Shown: piece after piece, positions 1-9,522 of the stretch
Layout of the letters: each line of letters starts with the position of its first letter
Position numbering within the stretch: position 1 is the stretch's first letter
Source of the DNA: CAVPDG01 sp963702535
Lineage (GTDB): Bacteria > Chloroflexota > Anaerolineae > Anaerolineales > UBA4823
NCBI GenBank assembly: GCA_963702535.1
Contig: CAVPDG010000025.1
Span: 240,556-304,555, forward strand
Reading direction: 5' to 3'
Length of the DNA stretch: 64,000 nt
Notes under the pieces: generated by a model
What the model was told of the DNA's origin: nothing
What the model saw: the letters and a program-made list of their open reading frames with translations, nothing else
Database searches by the model: none
Translations under genes and position numbers: made by a program

Positions 1-42
1 GAGACTACGGAACGCGCTTAACCATCCAGGAATAGGGAGATT

Positions 43-1167
43 ATGGCACGCAAATTGAATATTTACTGGTATGCAGTTACTCTCTTGGCTGTAGTTTGTA
101 CTGCCTGCAGTAGTGCGGCAGGCGTTTCAAGCATTTCGATTCCGAACACGGCAACCACCGCTCCGAGCAAGACGACCGCTCCAAGCCTCACACCCCTCCC
201 CTCCGCTACGCCAACGCTGGCACCCAGCCAGACGCCGACCGTCACCCCCAGCCCAACGCCCACGCCTCACCCCATGAGCATCCAGGCGCTGCGGCAGATG
301 GCATTTCCGGGCAGCGAGATCACGATAGAACAGACTCTCGAACCGGGGGACAATTACAGCCGCTATTATGCTTCTTACCTGTCGGAGGGGCTTAAAATCT
401 ACGCCCTGCTCACCGTGCCTGACGGCGAGCCGCCAGCGGGCGGCTGGCCCGCGATCGTCTTCAACCACGGCTACATCCCACCCGCCCAGTACCGCACCAC
501 CGAGCGCTATATCGCTTACGTCGATTTTCTGGCGCGGCACGGTTACATCGTTTTCCGCATCGACTATCGCGGCCATGACCGCTCGGAGGGCGTCGCCAGC
601 GGCGCCTACGGGAATCCAGGGTACGCCATCGACGTCCTGAACGCCGTGGCAGCCTTGAAGAGCTATCCCCTGGCGGACCCCCAGCGCATCGGCATGTGGG
701 GACATTCCATGGGCGGCTACCTCACCCTGCGCGCCATGGTGGTTTCACCCGACGTCAAAGCCGGCGTCATCTGGGCTGGCGTGGTAGCTTCTTACCCCGA
801 TCTCCTGACCCGCTGGCGGCGGAGCAGCTCCAGCGTACCTACGCCCGTTCCTGGCGGCGGGCGTAGCTGGCGCAGCGGCTGGATAGAACAGTATGGCACG
901 CCCGAAGAAAACCCGCAATTCTGGGCGAGCGTCTCGGCAAATACCTTCCTGGGTGATCTCTCCGGTCCGCTCCAACTGCATCACGGCACGCAGGACGAGA
1001 GTGTGCCGCTGGAGTTCTCTGAGACGTTATACCAACAGATTCAGCAAGCCGGAAAGATCGGGGAGCTGTATGTTTACGAGGGGGATAACCATAACCTGTC
1101 GGGATACTTTAGCCAGGCGATGCTGCGCACCATCGAATTTTACGACCAGTATTTAAAAGGCGAATAA
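43..1167 (+). CDS. Secreted alpha/beta hydrolase lipoprotein
   Basis: A 374-residue protein with a lipoprotein signal (hydrophobic stretch at residues 9-21, lipobox ending in Cys22), then a Thr/Pro/Ser-rich linker to about residue 80, then an alpha/beta hydrolase domain. The nucleophile elbow GHSMGG puts Ser222 in place, with Asp318 (GTQDES) and His350 (GDNH) completing a catalytic triad. The architecture resembles prolyl-oligopeptidase or dienelactone-hydrolase type esterases/peptidases anchored outside the cell; the substrate cannot be told. The start follows a GGGAG ribosome site. It converges on the ABC exporter genes, with a hairpin terminator between them. Confidence 0.85.
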   Translation: MARKLNIYWYAVTLLAVVCTACSSAAGVSSISIPNTATTAPSKTTAPSLTPLPSATPTLAPSQTPTVTPSPTPTPHPMSIQALRQMAFPGSEITIEQTLEPGDNYSRYYASYLSEGLKIYALLTVPDGEPPAGGWPAIVFNHGYIPPAQYRTTERYIAYVDFLARHGYIVFRIDYRGHDRSEGVASGAYGNPGYAIDVLNAVAALKSYPLADPQRIGMWGHSMGGYLTLRAMVVSPDVKAGVIWAGVVASYPDLLTRWRRSSSSVPTPVPGGGRSWRSGWIEQYGTPEENPQFWASVSANTFLGDLSGPLQLHHGTQDESVPLEFSETLYQQIQQAGKIGELYVYEGDNHNLSGYFSQAMLRTIEFYDQYLKGE

Positions 1168-1194
1168 CTTAAGATTGGGGGAACACCGAAGAAA

Positions 1195-1227
1195 AGCTGT
1201 TGTGCTGGCGCGGTCAGCACAACAGCT
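1195..1227. terminator. Bidirectional hairpin terminator
   Basis: A perfect 13-bp inverted repeat (AGCTGTTGTGCTG, 7-nt loop, reverse complement) lies between the convergent hydrolase and ABC ATPase genes. There is no strong T tract, so termination strength is uncertain. Confidence 0.6.
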
Positions 1228-1257
1228 GATTACTCGGCATCAATCCCCAAAGAAAGA

Positions 1258-2098
1258 CTAACTGCCGTTAGCAACTATCAGGAACTCAGCAAGCGCCTGG
1301 CGCTGCACATCCGTCATACCGAGATGGCGAAGCATATCAGCGTCGCCTTCGACAATGCGCTTACCCAGCCCGGAGTGACGCCACATCTTCAAATCCTCCT
1401 CGACCGGCGAGCCGATGATATCTTCGCGGACGATCATGCCATCTGCCATGACGAGCACGCGGCGCGTTTGGCGTGCGACCGCCGGGTCGTGTGTGACCAG
1501 CAGGAAGGTGGTGCCCTGGCTGCGATTTAGCTCGGTGAGCAGCTTGAGCAAGATCCTGCCCGGATACGGTATCCAGGCTGCCTGTAGGCTCGTCGGCAAG
1601 CACCAGCGGCGGGTTATTTGCCAGGGCGCGCGCCACAGCCACGCGCTGGCGCTGCCCGCCCGAAAGCTGGTTGGGCAGGTGGTGCAGGCGATCCTGGAGA
1701 CCGACCAGCTCGAGCAGCTCCCTGGCGCGCTTGCGCCGCTGCCGGCCGCCGAGCTGACCGATCATGGGCACTTCGACGTTCTCCAGTGCGCTCAGGGTGG
1801 GCAGCAAGTTATGGAGCTGGAAAACAAAACCCACCGTGTGGCTGCGGAAGCGGTCTTTGTTGCGGATCCTCGCCAGGTCCTGCCCGGCGACGAATACCTG
1901 CCCGCTGGTAGGTTTATCCAGGGCGCCGAGCATGTTGAGCAGGGTGCTCTTACCGCTGCCGCTGGGTCCCATCACCGCCACGAGCTCCCCGGCAGCGATG
2001 CGCAGGTTCACCGCATCCAGGGCGCGGATCTCGCTGCCGTCGCCGTAGATGCGCGTCAGCTCGCGCGTTTCTACGATCCATTGCTGTTCAGCGCCCAT
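1258..2098 (-). CDS. ABC exporter ATPase, LolD/MacB type (frame break)
   Basis: ATP-binding subunit of a MacAB/LolCDE-like exporter. The first part carries Walker A (GPSGSGKST, residues 44-52), the Q-loop, the signature LSGGQRQRV and Walker B (LVLADEPT). The reading frame then breaks at about 1550-1570, just after SLDTVSG. The rest (RILLKLLTELNRS..., H-loop VTHD) continues in another frame to 1258. Joining the frames restores a full-length family member of about 280 residues with a short C-terminal extension, so one base is probably gained or lost. The gene follows the membrane-fusion protein directly (start 2098) and is the last gene of the tetR-permease-adaptor-ATPase operon. Confidence 0.85.
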
Positions 2099-3279
2099 TA
2101 TTTCACCTCGATATCGACAAATGCCGTCATACCCCAGCGCAGGTTTTCCGGGATCTCCGGCAGCTCAACCCGCACGGTATAGTTCACACCAGCGCCTTCT
2201 GCTGCTTTAGGAGCGATGCGGGTCACTTTTCCCTCCAGGGAAATCTCCGGCAAGGCATCAAAGGTGACCCACGCGATATCACCAATCTTGAGCCGCGCCA
2301 CATCGATCTCGTTCAAATCGGTGGTTTCGATATGCAGCCTACCCAGGTCAGCAAGCTCCAGGACCGCCTGACCGGGAGCAACCCACTGTCCCGGCTTGAC
2401 ATGCACAGCCGTGATCGTTCCGGCAAACGGGGCGATCAGTTCCAGGTCGGTGAATGCCGCCTCAGCCGCTGCGAGCTGCGCTTTGGCGTTCTCAACCCTT
2501 GCTTGAGCCAGGTTGACATCTTGCGGATCGGGACCTTGCTGGCGCATCGTCTCCTCTTGCTGCGCCTTATCCAGGCTAGCTTTTGCCAGGTTCAGGTCCG
2601 CCTGGGCTTCTGCCAGGTCCAGCTCGTTGACCGAGCCGAGCAGGTTATTGAGCTTGCGCTCGGCATTGCGCACATCCTTCTCTAGCTGCGCTACGCGGCT
2701 CAGCAGACCGGCGCGCACCAGGTTATCTTCGGATTTCTTCTCGTAGGGACGATAATCCTTGCGGGCGCGTTCAAGCTTATCCCGCAATATCGCCAGGTTG
2801 GCGCTTGCTTGCTCGATATCGCGTGATGGCGTGGATGCGTTCAGGTTATCCAGGCGACGTTGCGCGTCGCGCACTGCGATGCGGGCATCCACAACCGCCT
2901 GGGAGGCTTGCGATGCCTTGAGCTCGGGGTCCTTGTAAAGCTCGTCAAGGGCATGCTGGGCAGCGGTGAGCTCCAGCCTGGCAGCCGCAATAGCCGCCTG
3001 CATTTCCTCGCGCCCTTGCAGTCGCACCAGGATTTGTCCAGAATCAACCCGCTCATTCTCCTGCACCAGCACCTCTGCAATGACCCCCGCCGTAGACAGG
3101 CTGAGCGTGGCAGAGCTCTCGGGCATAACCTTACCGGTTGCGCTGACCACAGGATTGATCGGCTCTTCCTGGACGGGCTGCTCCGTGGGAGTCTGAGCCG
3201 CGGCGCTACAGGCAGCCAGGCAGAGACTCAGCAAGATTGTGAGCAAGAGCAGAGCGGGTAAGTGCTGTTTGTTTTTCAT
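2098..3279 (-). CDS. Membrane fusion (adaptor) lipoprotein, MacA/HlyD type
   Basis: A 393-residue periplasmic-adaptor-like protein. It has a lipoprotein signal with lipobox LAAC (Cys24), a lipoyl/barrel-sandwich half, a long Ala/Leu/Glu-rich helical hairpin (about residues 90-240, predicted coiled coil), the second lipoyl half (APFAGTITAVHVKPGQWV) and a beta-barrel C-terminus. In a monoderm such adaptors sit on the outer membrane face and work with a MacB-like permease. The gene sits between the double permease upstream and the ATPase downstream; its last base overlaps the ATPase start region. Confidence 0.88.
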   Translation of the reverse strand: MKNKQHLPALLLLTILLSLCLAACSAAAQTPTEQPVQEEPINPVVSATGKVMPESSATLSLSTAGVIAEVLVQENERVDSGQILVRLQGREEMQAAIAAARLELTAAQHALDELYKDPELKASQASQAVVDARIAVRDAQRRLDNLNASTPSRDIEQASANLAILRDKLERARKDYRPYEKKSEDNLVRAGLLSRVAQLEKDVRNAERKLNNLLGSVNELDLAEAQADLNLAKASLDKAQQEETMRQQGPDPQDVNLAQARVENAKAQLAAAEAAFTDLELIAPFAGTITAVHVKPGQWVAPGQAVLELADLGRLHIETTDLNEIDVARLKIGDIAWVTFDALPEISLEGKVTRIAPKAAEGAGVNYTVRVELPEIPENLRWGMTAFVDIEVK

Positions 3280-3305
3280 CGTCTTTACTCCTTACATTTC
3301 ATGTG

Positions 3306-5546
3306 CTACTCGTAACGCAAAGCTTCAACCGGCTGCAAGCGGGTGGCGCGGTACGCAGGGTATAGACCCCCCAGCACGCCGAGGATGAGAGAGATCGCAA
3401 AAGCGCGAGCGAACACATCCCATTCCCAAACGGGAAGCAAAGCCTCGCCCAACATGGGCGCTTTCGTCATCAAGAAACCCAACCCAAGGGCGATGATGGC
3501 GCCCAGGATCGCCCCGAGCACGCCCAGCCACAAAGCTTCCTGTAAGATCAATCCCAGGATAAGGCGTCGTCTCCAACCCAACGCGCGCAGCACGCCGATC
3601 TCGCGCGTGCGCTCGAAGACTGCCATCAGCATGGCATTCATGACACTGACCCCGCCGACGATGATCGTCAAGAACGAGATGGCGACGATCAGGGCGTCGA
3701 TCGTGCGCTTATCGGGCATCTGTTCGAAGAACTCGCCGCTCAAGGCAGCATGGACATCCGGCAGCTCCGCGTTGATCCTGTCAACCACCGCCTGCGCCTG
3801 GGAGGGATCGCGAACTTTAACCAGGTACATAGACACCTTGCGCGGGCGACCCATGGCAACCTGAACATCACGCAGGGAGATAACGCCCCCCATCTCCTGC
3901 CAGCCGGCGTCCCCCTTGTAAATACCGACAACTTTATAGCGGCTGCCGCTCACTTCAACCGTATCCCCTACAGACCTGTTCAGCGCCTCCGCCATCATTT
4001 CGCCCAGCATGATCTGGCGGTTGCCGGTCAGCTTTTCTCCCGCGATCATTTTGAACTGGCGGATTGCATAGTCATTGGGTGCATAGCCAAACAAGATGAA
4101 GATGGTTCCCGAATCGGGAATAACAGTCCCCGAGAATCCCATGCCGCTGGCATACGCCACCCCCGGCATTGTAGCCAGCTTATCCCCGATCCGCTCGTCG
4201 ATGGCGCTCAGCTCGGTGTCAGCCACATCCGCCTGGCGGACCATGATCTCCGCATCGGCGCTGAGACCTGCCATCATTTGCCCTACCCCACCGACGACGG
4301 CATCCAGCGCCATGATGCCTCCCACGGTAATACCGATCGCGCCCAGGGTAAGCAGGGTGCGAGCGCTGCGCTGCCACAGGCTGTTCAAAGCCATACCCCC
4401 TAAGGGCAAGCGATGGTAACCGCCGGCGCTGCCGCCTTCGTAGCGCAACGCCTCTACCGGTTGCAAGCGGGACGCCCGGTACGCCGGGTAAATACCTGCC
4501 ACCAATCCCATGATCAGCACAACCGCAAATGCCTGCCCGAGCAAATCCGGCGTGATATTCGTAGTGGTGGCGCCGAAGAAGCCCACCGTTCCTGAGAAGC
4601 CGCTCAAGATGAGCCAGGCGATGCCGATCCCAAGCAGACCACCAGCGATGCAAACCAGCAAGGATTCCTGCAAGATCATGCGCATAATGCGGCGCTGGCT
4701 CCAACCCAGGGCGCGCAACACCCCGATCTCCCGCGTGCGCTCGACCACCGCCATCAACTGGGCGTTCATCATTCCAACACCGCCGATGATGATCGCCAAT
4801 CCGGCAATCGCCCAAACATAACCCTTGAGCACATCTCCCATCATCATGTCATCGGAGAAGTCGCCGGTGGTTTTGAGGGAGAGACTGGGCCAGACCCTCT
4901 CCGCCCGTTTTTGAAGCCGCTCTGCCAGCGCCAGGTCTTTAAGCTGAATGTAGAACAGGCTGACCTGCCTGGGTCGCCCCAGCAGGTCCTGAGCGTCATC
5001 CAGGCTTAAGACTGCGCCGTTATCCTCCAGGGTCTCGCCCGTCTCGTAGATGCCTGCCACCCGGTATACCTTTTCCATCAAGCGCAGCGTATCGCCGGGG
5101 TGTTTGTCCAGAACTTCCGCGGCTGCTGCACCTAACAGGACAGGCTTGCCACGCAGCTTTTGGGTCTCGTGAGAGTCAAGCGAGACGCCCTCTACAATTT
5201 GGAAGCGCTGCAGGGCGAAGCTGTTTTGCGGATAACCGTAGACGAAGAAGTATGGAACACTCTCTGCCTGGACGAAGCCCTGCAGCATTCCACTAACCCT
5301 GGACACCTCAGACATGGCAGCCAGCTCTCTCTCTACCGATTCGTCCACTGCGCTGGTAGAGAGGTCGATGGCATCCTCCTGGCTCAGGATTAGATCTGCC
5401 TGGCTGCCGGAGATGATCGAGTTGTACCCGGCTTGCAGGCCGTTTGCCAAAGCGCCCAAGCCAACGATTGCCGCCACGCCGATGCTGATGCCGATTACGG
5501 TGAGCAGGGTGCGAACTTTACGGCGAAACAGGTTCTTCAGGATCAT
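3306..5546 (-). CDS. Tandem-duplicated MacB/FtsX-family permease
   Basis: A 746-residue ABC permease made of two complete MacB-like units, each with an N-terminal helix, an extracytoplasmic MacB_PCD-type domain and three C-terminal helices (FtsX domain). The halves start at about residues 1 and 380 and repeat the same landmarks: RTLLT near each first helix, ERTREIGVLRALGW before helix 2, and PAYRASRLQPVEALRYE / PAYRATRLQPVEALRYE at each end. MacB normally dimerises, so this is effectively a covalent dimer. It starts inside the tetR 3' end (29-nt overlap), which suggests coupled translation. Confidence 0.9.
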   Translation of the reverse strand: MILKNLFRRKVRTLLTVIGISIGVAAIVGLGALANGLQAGYNSIISGSQADLILSQEDAIDLSTSAVDESVERELAAMSEVSRVSGMLQGFVQAESVPYFFVYGYPQNSFALQRFQIVEGVSLDSHETQKLRGKPVLLGAAAAEVLDKHPGDTLRLMEKVYRVAGIYETGETLEDNGAVLSLDDAQDLLGRPRQVSLFYIQLKDLALAERLQKRAERVWPSLSLKTTGDFSDDMMMGDVLKGYVWAIAGLAIIIGGVGMMNAQLMAVVERTREIGVLRALGWSQRRIMRMILQESLLVCIAGGLLGIGIAWLILSGFSGTVGFFGATTTNITPDLLGQAFAVVLIMGLVAGIYPAYRASRLQPVEALRYEGGSAGGYHRLPLGGMALNSLWQRSARTLLTLGAIGITVGGIMALDAVVGGVGQMMAGLSADAEIMVRQADVADTELSAIDERIGDKLATMPGVAYASGMGFSGTVIPDSGTIFILFGYAPNDYAIRQFKMIAGEKLTGNRQIMLGEMMAEALNRSVGDTVEVSGSRYKVVGIYKGDAGWQEMGGVISLRDVQVAMGRPRKVSMYLVKVRDPSQAQAVVDRINAELPDVHAALSGEFFEQMPDKRTIDALIVAISFLTIIVGGVSVMNAMLMAVFERTREIGVLRALGWRRRLILGLILQEALWLGVLGAILGAIIALGLGFLMTKAPMLGEALLPVWEWDVFARAFAISLILGVLGGLYPAYRATRLQPVEALRYE

Positions 5547-6177
5547 GGTCGTTCGTCCTGTTGGCTATCCCATCGAAAAGGATCGATGTAATCACTTCAG
5601 ATAATTCTTCCCATTCGGTCGTGACCTTCGGATCGCCCAGCACTTCCAGGACGAACAAACCAGTGGTCAGCCCGACCAGGATTCGAGAGACCAGCGCGGC
5701 ATCGACGGGCTTGATCTGACCCATCTGGCTGCGCGCCTGGAGGTGACCGGTGAGCAAACCCAGAACAGGCAATGTAAGCTGCTGGTAATAGCGCTGCCGC
5801 AGATCCGGGTTGACCAGGATTTCGGATAGCACGGATTGCAGCATCTCGCCTTTTTGCTCAACCATCTCCCGGCGATTCTCCAGCATCGCCATCAAGAAAT
5901 GGCGAGCATCCACCGGCAACCCATCGGTGAGACGCAGGTCCATGCGCTGCGCATCAACCAGCAAGGTCATAATCCCCATCAGCATCTCGTCCTTGTTCTC
6001 AAAGTAGTTGTACAGCGTGCCTTCCGACACGTCCGCCGCTTCGGCGATGTCTTTCGTCGTTGTGCGGTGAAAGCCTTTCTCAGCGAACAGGCGGGCGGCA
6101 GCTTCGAGGATCAAGGTCCTGCGAGCAGCCACGCGCCGTTCCCGGCGAGAACTGGGAGGGTGGTCATCCATGAGCAA
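5518..6177 (-). CDS. TetR-family transcriptional regulator
   Basis: A 219-residue TetR repressor. The N-terminal helix-turn-helix spans about residues 20-66 (LILEAAARLFAEKGFHRTTT, then DIAEAADVSEGTLYNYF), followed by a helical ligand-binding domain. It is the first gene of the exporter operon and overlaps the permease start by 29 nt. Two matching palindromes lie 20-54 nt upstream of its start, so it most likely represses its own operon and responds to a substrate of the pump. An in-frame ATG two codons in (MDDH) is an alternative start. Confidence 0.9.
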   Translation of the reverse strand: MLMDDHPPSSRRERRVAARRTLILEAAARLFAEKGFHRTTTKDIAEAADVSEGTLYNYFENKDEMLMGIMTLLVDAQRMDLRLTDGLPVDARHFLMAMLENRREMVEQKGEMLQSVLSEILVNPDLRQRYYQQLTLPVLGLLTGHLQARSQMGQIKPVDAALVSRILVGLTTGLFVLEVLGDPKVTTEWEELSEVITSILFDGIANRTNDHDPEEPVSP

Positions 6178-6196
6178 TCTTTCTCATACCGTAATA

Positions 6197-6231
6197 TTGA
6201 GTATTCACTCAATTATTGAGTGTACACTCAT
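6197..6231. promoter_or_regulatory. Twin TetR operators upstream of the exporter operon
   Basis: Two palindromes share the same half-site. The first is TTGAGT-ATTC-ACTCAA (6197-6212). The second is TTGAGT-GTAC-ACTCA (6216-6230), whose core TGAGTGTACACTCA is a perfect dyad. The centres are 19 bp apart, about two helical turns, in an AT-rich stretch directly before tetR. This is the usual form of a TetR operator. Confidence 0.75.
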
Positions 6232-6290
6232 TTTATGCCGATTTTTAATTTTGTCAAGCACCAATTGGGGAATAGAGCGATTTAATTGTA

Positions 6291-6335
6291 AAAATGGGGT
6301 GCAGCGCAGGTCTTCCCTGCCCTACACCCCATTTT
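6291..6335. terminator. Hairpin terminator after the oxidase operon
   Basis: AAAATGGGGTG (6291-6301) pairs perfectly with CACCCCATTTT (6325-6335), and an inner GCAGG/CCTGC (6306-6310/6316-6320) extends the stem. On the minus strand it follows the end of ctaB and runs into an ATTTTTA tract, so it likely ends the oxidase operon before the tetR promoter. Confidence 0.75.
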
Positions 6336-6362
6336 CGGGGAACCTGTTTGTAGCTTACGCCA

Positions 6363-8184
6363 TCAGAGCAAGGCATCCACCATCAACACAATGAAGATGA
6401 AGGCGAGGTACATGCTGGAGTAGCGGTACATTTTCCAGGCGAGCTTGTTTCCGCCTTTTTTCCAAACTTTCCAGGCAGAGAAGAGCAGCCAGCTCCCGAG
6501 CATCAATGCGCCGATAAAGTAAATGCTGCCGCCCAGCCCAAAGAGCGGGAGAAAGAGAGTCAGACCCACCAGCTCCAATGTGTAGACAAAGATCTGCCAG
6601 CGTGTCTCCTTCTCACCGCGCACCACGGGCAGCATCGGTACACCTGCGCGGGCGTAATCATTGCGGCGCACCAGGGCAAGCGCCCAGAAATGGGGAGGCG
6701 TCCACATAAAAACGACGGCGAAGAGGAACAGCGAAGGCAGGTTCAGGCTGCCGGTTGCCGCCGCCCAACCGACCAGGGGAGGGATTGCCCCAGCGCCGCC
6801 GCCAATGACGATATTCTGTACGGTGGTCTTCTTCAAGAAAATGCTGTAGATCAGAACGTAATAGATAATCCCTGCCAGGCTCAATAGAGCAGCCAGCAAG
6901 TTGACAAAAGCTACCATCAAGAAGAAAGACGCCAGCGCCATGCCAACCCCAAAGGCAAGTCCCTCGCCTGGGGTCAGCCTGCCGGAGGGGATGGGACGCT
7001 TTTGTGTACGCTGCATCTTCTCGTCATCCACCCGGTCGATGAACTGGTTGATCGCCCCAGACCCGCCCGCCGCCATAAAACCACCCAACAGCGTCCAAAA
7101 AGTAAGCCAGAATGATGGCCAGGACTTTGCCCCAATCACCATACCGGCATAGGTCGTGACCAGCAACAGCACCACAACAATCGGCTTTGTGAGCATGAGC
7201 AGGTCGCGTGCCAGGCCCTTTCGCCCGGTTATCTGCCGTGCTTCCGCGCGCTCTTGCTCAGCTGTGCGTGCGGCAAAACCGTTGCAAACGGTTGTAACCA
7301 GTGCAGCCACCCATACCGCCACGGCAGTCGCCTGGTGTAAAACCAGGAGATCAGGCTGGTAAGCCTCCACCAACCGGGAGCCTAGCAGAGCTTGTGCGAA
7401 GAACAACACGGCTGTGGCGGTGGCAGCCACGATCACCGCTGTCTGGGTACGCTGGCTGCGCCAGGACTGCAGGAACATCCAGCCCACCACGAAGGCGGCA
7501 GCCAGGACCAGCGCCCGGTGAAACACATTGATCCACACACCTAACTGCCAGCCCGAGATCTCACCGGCGCACAAGCGGCCAGGCATCACACAGCTTCGTC
7601 GAGCCACTCCCGGCGACAACCGCCCCACTAACCAGTGACAAGAAGATCAGGAGCAGGGCTGAAAGAGAGAGGCGGGCAAAAGGCGAGCGGAAAGATAGCC
7701 GGAAGCCTTCGATCTTTTGAGACCCAAAATAATAAACCGCGGTCAGAGCGACGAGAAGCGACCCTAAAACGATCAGGGATAGCCCCAGGTGCGCCGCACC
7801 GATCCAGGCGCTGCCTGTCGATTGGCTAACGAACGCCCCCAAGCCCACCTGTACGGTCACCAGCGCAGCAGCGGAGAGAACCGGGTAGAGCATCAATGCC
7901 TGCCGGCGGTAACGTTTCCACGCCAGAAACGAAACGCTGCCCAATAATAAGACACTGACCAGCGTTGCCAGGCGGTGCAAGTAGTCCAACATCGCTTCCT
8001 GCCCTGCTGGAGGGGTTACCACGCCAAAACAAGTCGGCCAATCCGGGCAGCCACCGCCCGAAGCGGTTGCCCGCAACAAACCCCCAAGGACGATCAGCAC
8101 GAATACCGATATCGTGGTTGCCAACAGCAGCGAGCGAAAACCACGCCAGGATCTGGTTTCAACGGGCGGAGGAGTTATCGACAT
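6363..8184 (-). CDS. ctaA-ctaB: Fused heme A synthase / heme O synthase CtaA-CtaB (frame break)
   Basis: One gene encodes CtaA (Cox15) followed by CtaB (protoheme farnesyltransferase), which act in sequence to make heme A for the oxidase encoded just upstream. The CtaA part begins at the ATG at 8184, overlapping surf1 by 26 nt, and has heme-binding helices (HRLATLVSVLL, AHLGLSLIVL, FHRALVL, HQATAVAVWV). A one-base frame break occurs at about 7570-7580 after CDAWPL. Downstream, the last CtaA helices, a short linker (near AEQERAEARQITG) and CtaB run in one unbroken frame, so the fusion is real. CtaB shows the UbiA-type motif NQFIDRVDDEKMQRT..RP. Fusions of this kind are known in some other bacteria. 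Confidence 0.88.
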
Positions 8185-9004
8185 GGGATTGCTCCAGTTT
8201 AAGTAGTCTGGCTTTTTCCTGCCTGCGGATAAAGAAGGGATAGCCCAAGCCAAGTATGGCGGCAAATGTAAACCACTGGAAGGCGTACCCCAGGTGCGGA
8301 CCTTCCGTCAGATCCAGCTCTGGCTGGGAACGGTGCGGCAGGCTCGACCAGGACGGATCAGGCGCCTGCTGGATGTAAATAGATAACAACGGGTAAGAAA
8401 CCTGCTCGGCTATGCGCTGCACATTGGCGAAGTTCCAAACATCCAAGCGTCCCGGTGGATCTGCGCGTTTTCCGAAATCTGGCGTGCTGCTGGAAACACG
8501 GATCACACCTGTGACGCGCACCTTGCCTGGCTCTGTGTACTGCGACCAGTCATGGCTGTTGAAATCCTGTACCGGAACCCAACCGCGGTCCACCAGCACA
8601 GCTTGATCGCTGCCTGCGATTTTCAGCGGTGTGAGCAGGTGCACGCCAATCTGATCGTTCCAGGCTTGGTTGCGCAATGCCACTTCCTGGGTATGGTCGT
8701 ATTCACCCTCGACGGTCACCGTACGATATTCCATGCTCGCCAGGTCAGCACCTAGCGCCTGACCGGTGAGCGCCAGCGGGGGCTGGTTGACCTGCGCCAG
8801 CACACGGGCATTAAACTGGCGACGTTTCTCCAGGCGATCGAGCTGCCAGATGCCCAGCCGGATCATGACCGCCATTGCGGCAATGACAAGCAGCGTACTC
8901 AGGATCCAACGCCGGCTGAACATGCGCAACACCAGCGGCTTGGGGCGGGCATCCGCGCTTGGTCGGCGGGGGACATCCGAAAGGCGTTCGCTCTGAGCGC
9001 TCAA
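8159..9004 (-). CDS. SURF1-family oxidase assembly protein
   Basis: A 281-residue SURF1 (Shy1)-like protein. It has one membrane helix near residues 33-51, an extracytoplasmic domain starting at the WQLDRLEKRRQFN region, and a closing helix after the conserved HLGYAFQWFTFA. SURF1 supports heme A insertion into subunit I. It overlaps the cupredoxin gene upstream by 4 nt and the ctaA start downstream by 26 nt, so it belongs to the oxidase operon. Confidence 0.9.
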   Translation of the reverse strand: MSAQSERLSDVPRRPSADARPKPLVLRMFSRRWILSTLLVIAAMAVMIRLGIWQLDRLEKRRQFNARVLAQVNQPPLALTGQALGADLASMEYRTVTVEGEYDHTQEVALRNQAWNDQIGVHLLTPLKIAGSDQAVLVDRGWVPVQDFNSHDWSQYTEPGKVRVTGVIRVSSSTPDFGKRADPPGRLDVWNFANVQRIAEQVSYPLLSIYIQQAPDPSWSSLPHRSQPELDLTEGPHLGYAFQWFTFAAILGLGYPFFIRRQEKARLLKLEQSHVDNSSAR

Positions 9005-9522
9005 GGGTTGCCTCCAGCCCCCCCAGGTTGGCGCGGCTTGACCGGAATAACCAACAGGCTGTAAATGAACAGGAAGACTGCCAACGTGGGGGCAGAGATC
9101 ATCAAGCCGGTCATCCGAGTGGCAAAACCGGTAGTCTGGCGGACATCCAGACCCAGGTAACGGTCGGGCGCAAATGAGCAGGAGTAGGAAAAGCGGTTGG
9201 CTTCCTTCAATGCCAGGCTGCCGGTCGCACCCGGCGGCACCCAGATGGGTCCGAGCTGGTGCGGCTGCACATCTTCGTTTTTGACTTCAAGCACATCCCC
9301 AACGATGAAGGTCATCTTATCCGGGATGCCGGGAGCAGGCTCGCCCTGCGCCACGCGCTCTGCGGTTCCAGCCGGTATGACCAGTTGCATGGTTTGTGGA
9401 GCCCGGTCGATTTTGTCGCGCTGCAGAAGATAAGCGCCTTCGTTGATCAACAAGGCGACTGCTATCGAAATGATCACAATCACGCCCAGGCGGACGATAT
9501 AGGGGCTATAGTCCGTCTTCAT
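9001..9522 (-). CDS. Membrane-anchored cupredoxin-like protein in the oxidase operon
   Basis: A 173-residue protein with an N-terminal helix (residues 10-30), an extracytoplasmic beta domain and a C-terminal helix (about 142-161). The domain reads like a cupredoxin: VGDVLEVKNEDVQPHQLG with a candidate copper His, a WVPPG turn, and YSCSFAPDRY with a candidate copper Cys. No clear axial Met follows. Its place between sco1 (4-nt overlap) and surf1 suggests a copper donor or CuA/CuB assembly role. Family membership is inferred from motif shape only. Confidence 0.65.
   Translation of the reverse strand: MKTDYSPYIVRLGVIVIISIAVALLINEGAYLLQRDKIDRAPQTMQLVIPAGTAERVAQGEPAPGIPDKMTFIVGDVLEVKNEDVQPHQLGPIWVPPGATGSLALKEANRFSYSCSFAPDRYLGLDVRQTTGFATRMTGLMISAPTLAVFLFIYSLLVIPVKPRQPGGAGGNP

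Noticed and set aside
127..705. Long minus-strand open frame opposite the first hydrolase
   Set aside because: It is the reverse-complement shadow of a gene with clear motifs and high GC; no family pattern is visible.
1415..2182. Plus-strand open frame opposite the ABC ATPase
   Set aside because: It is antisense to Walker A, signature and Walker B motifs and has no recognisable domain.
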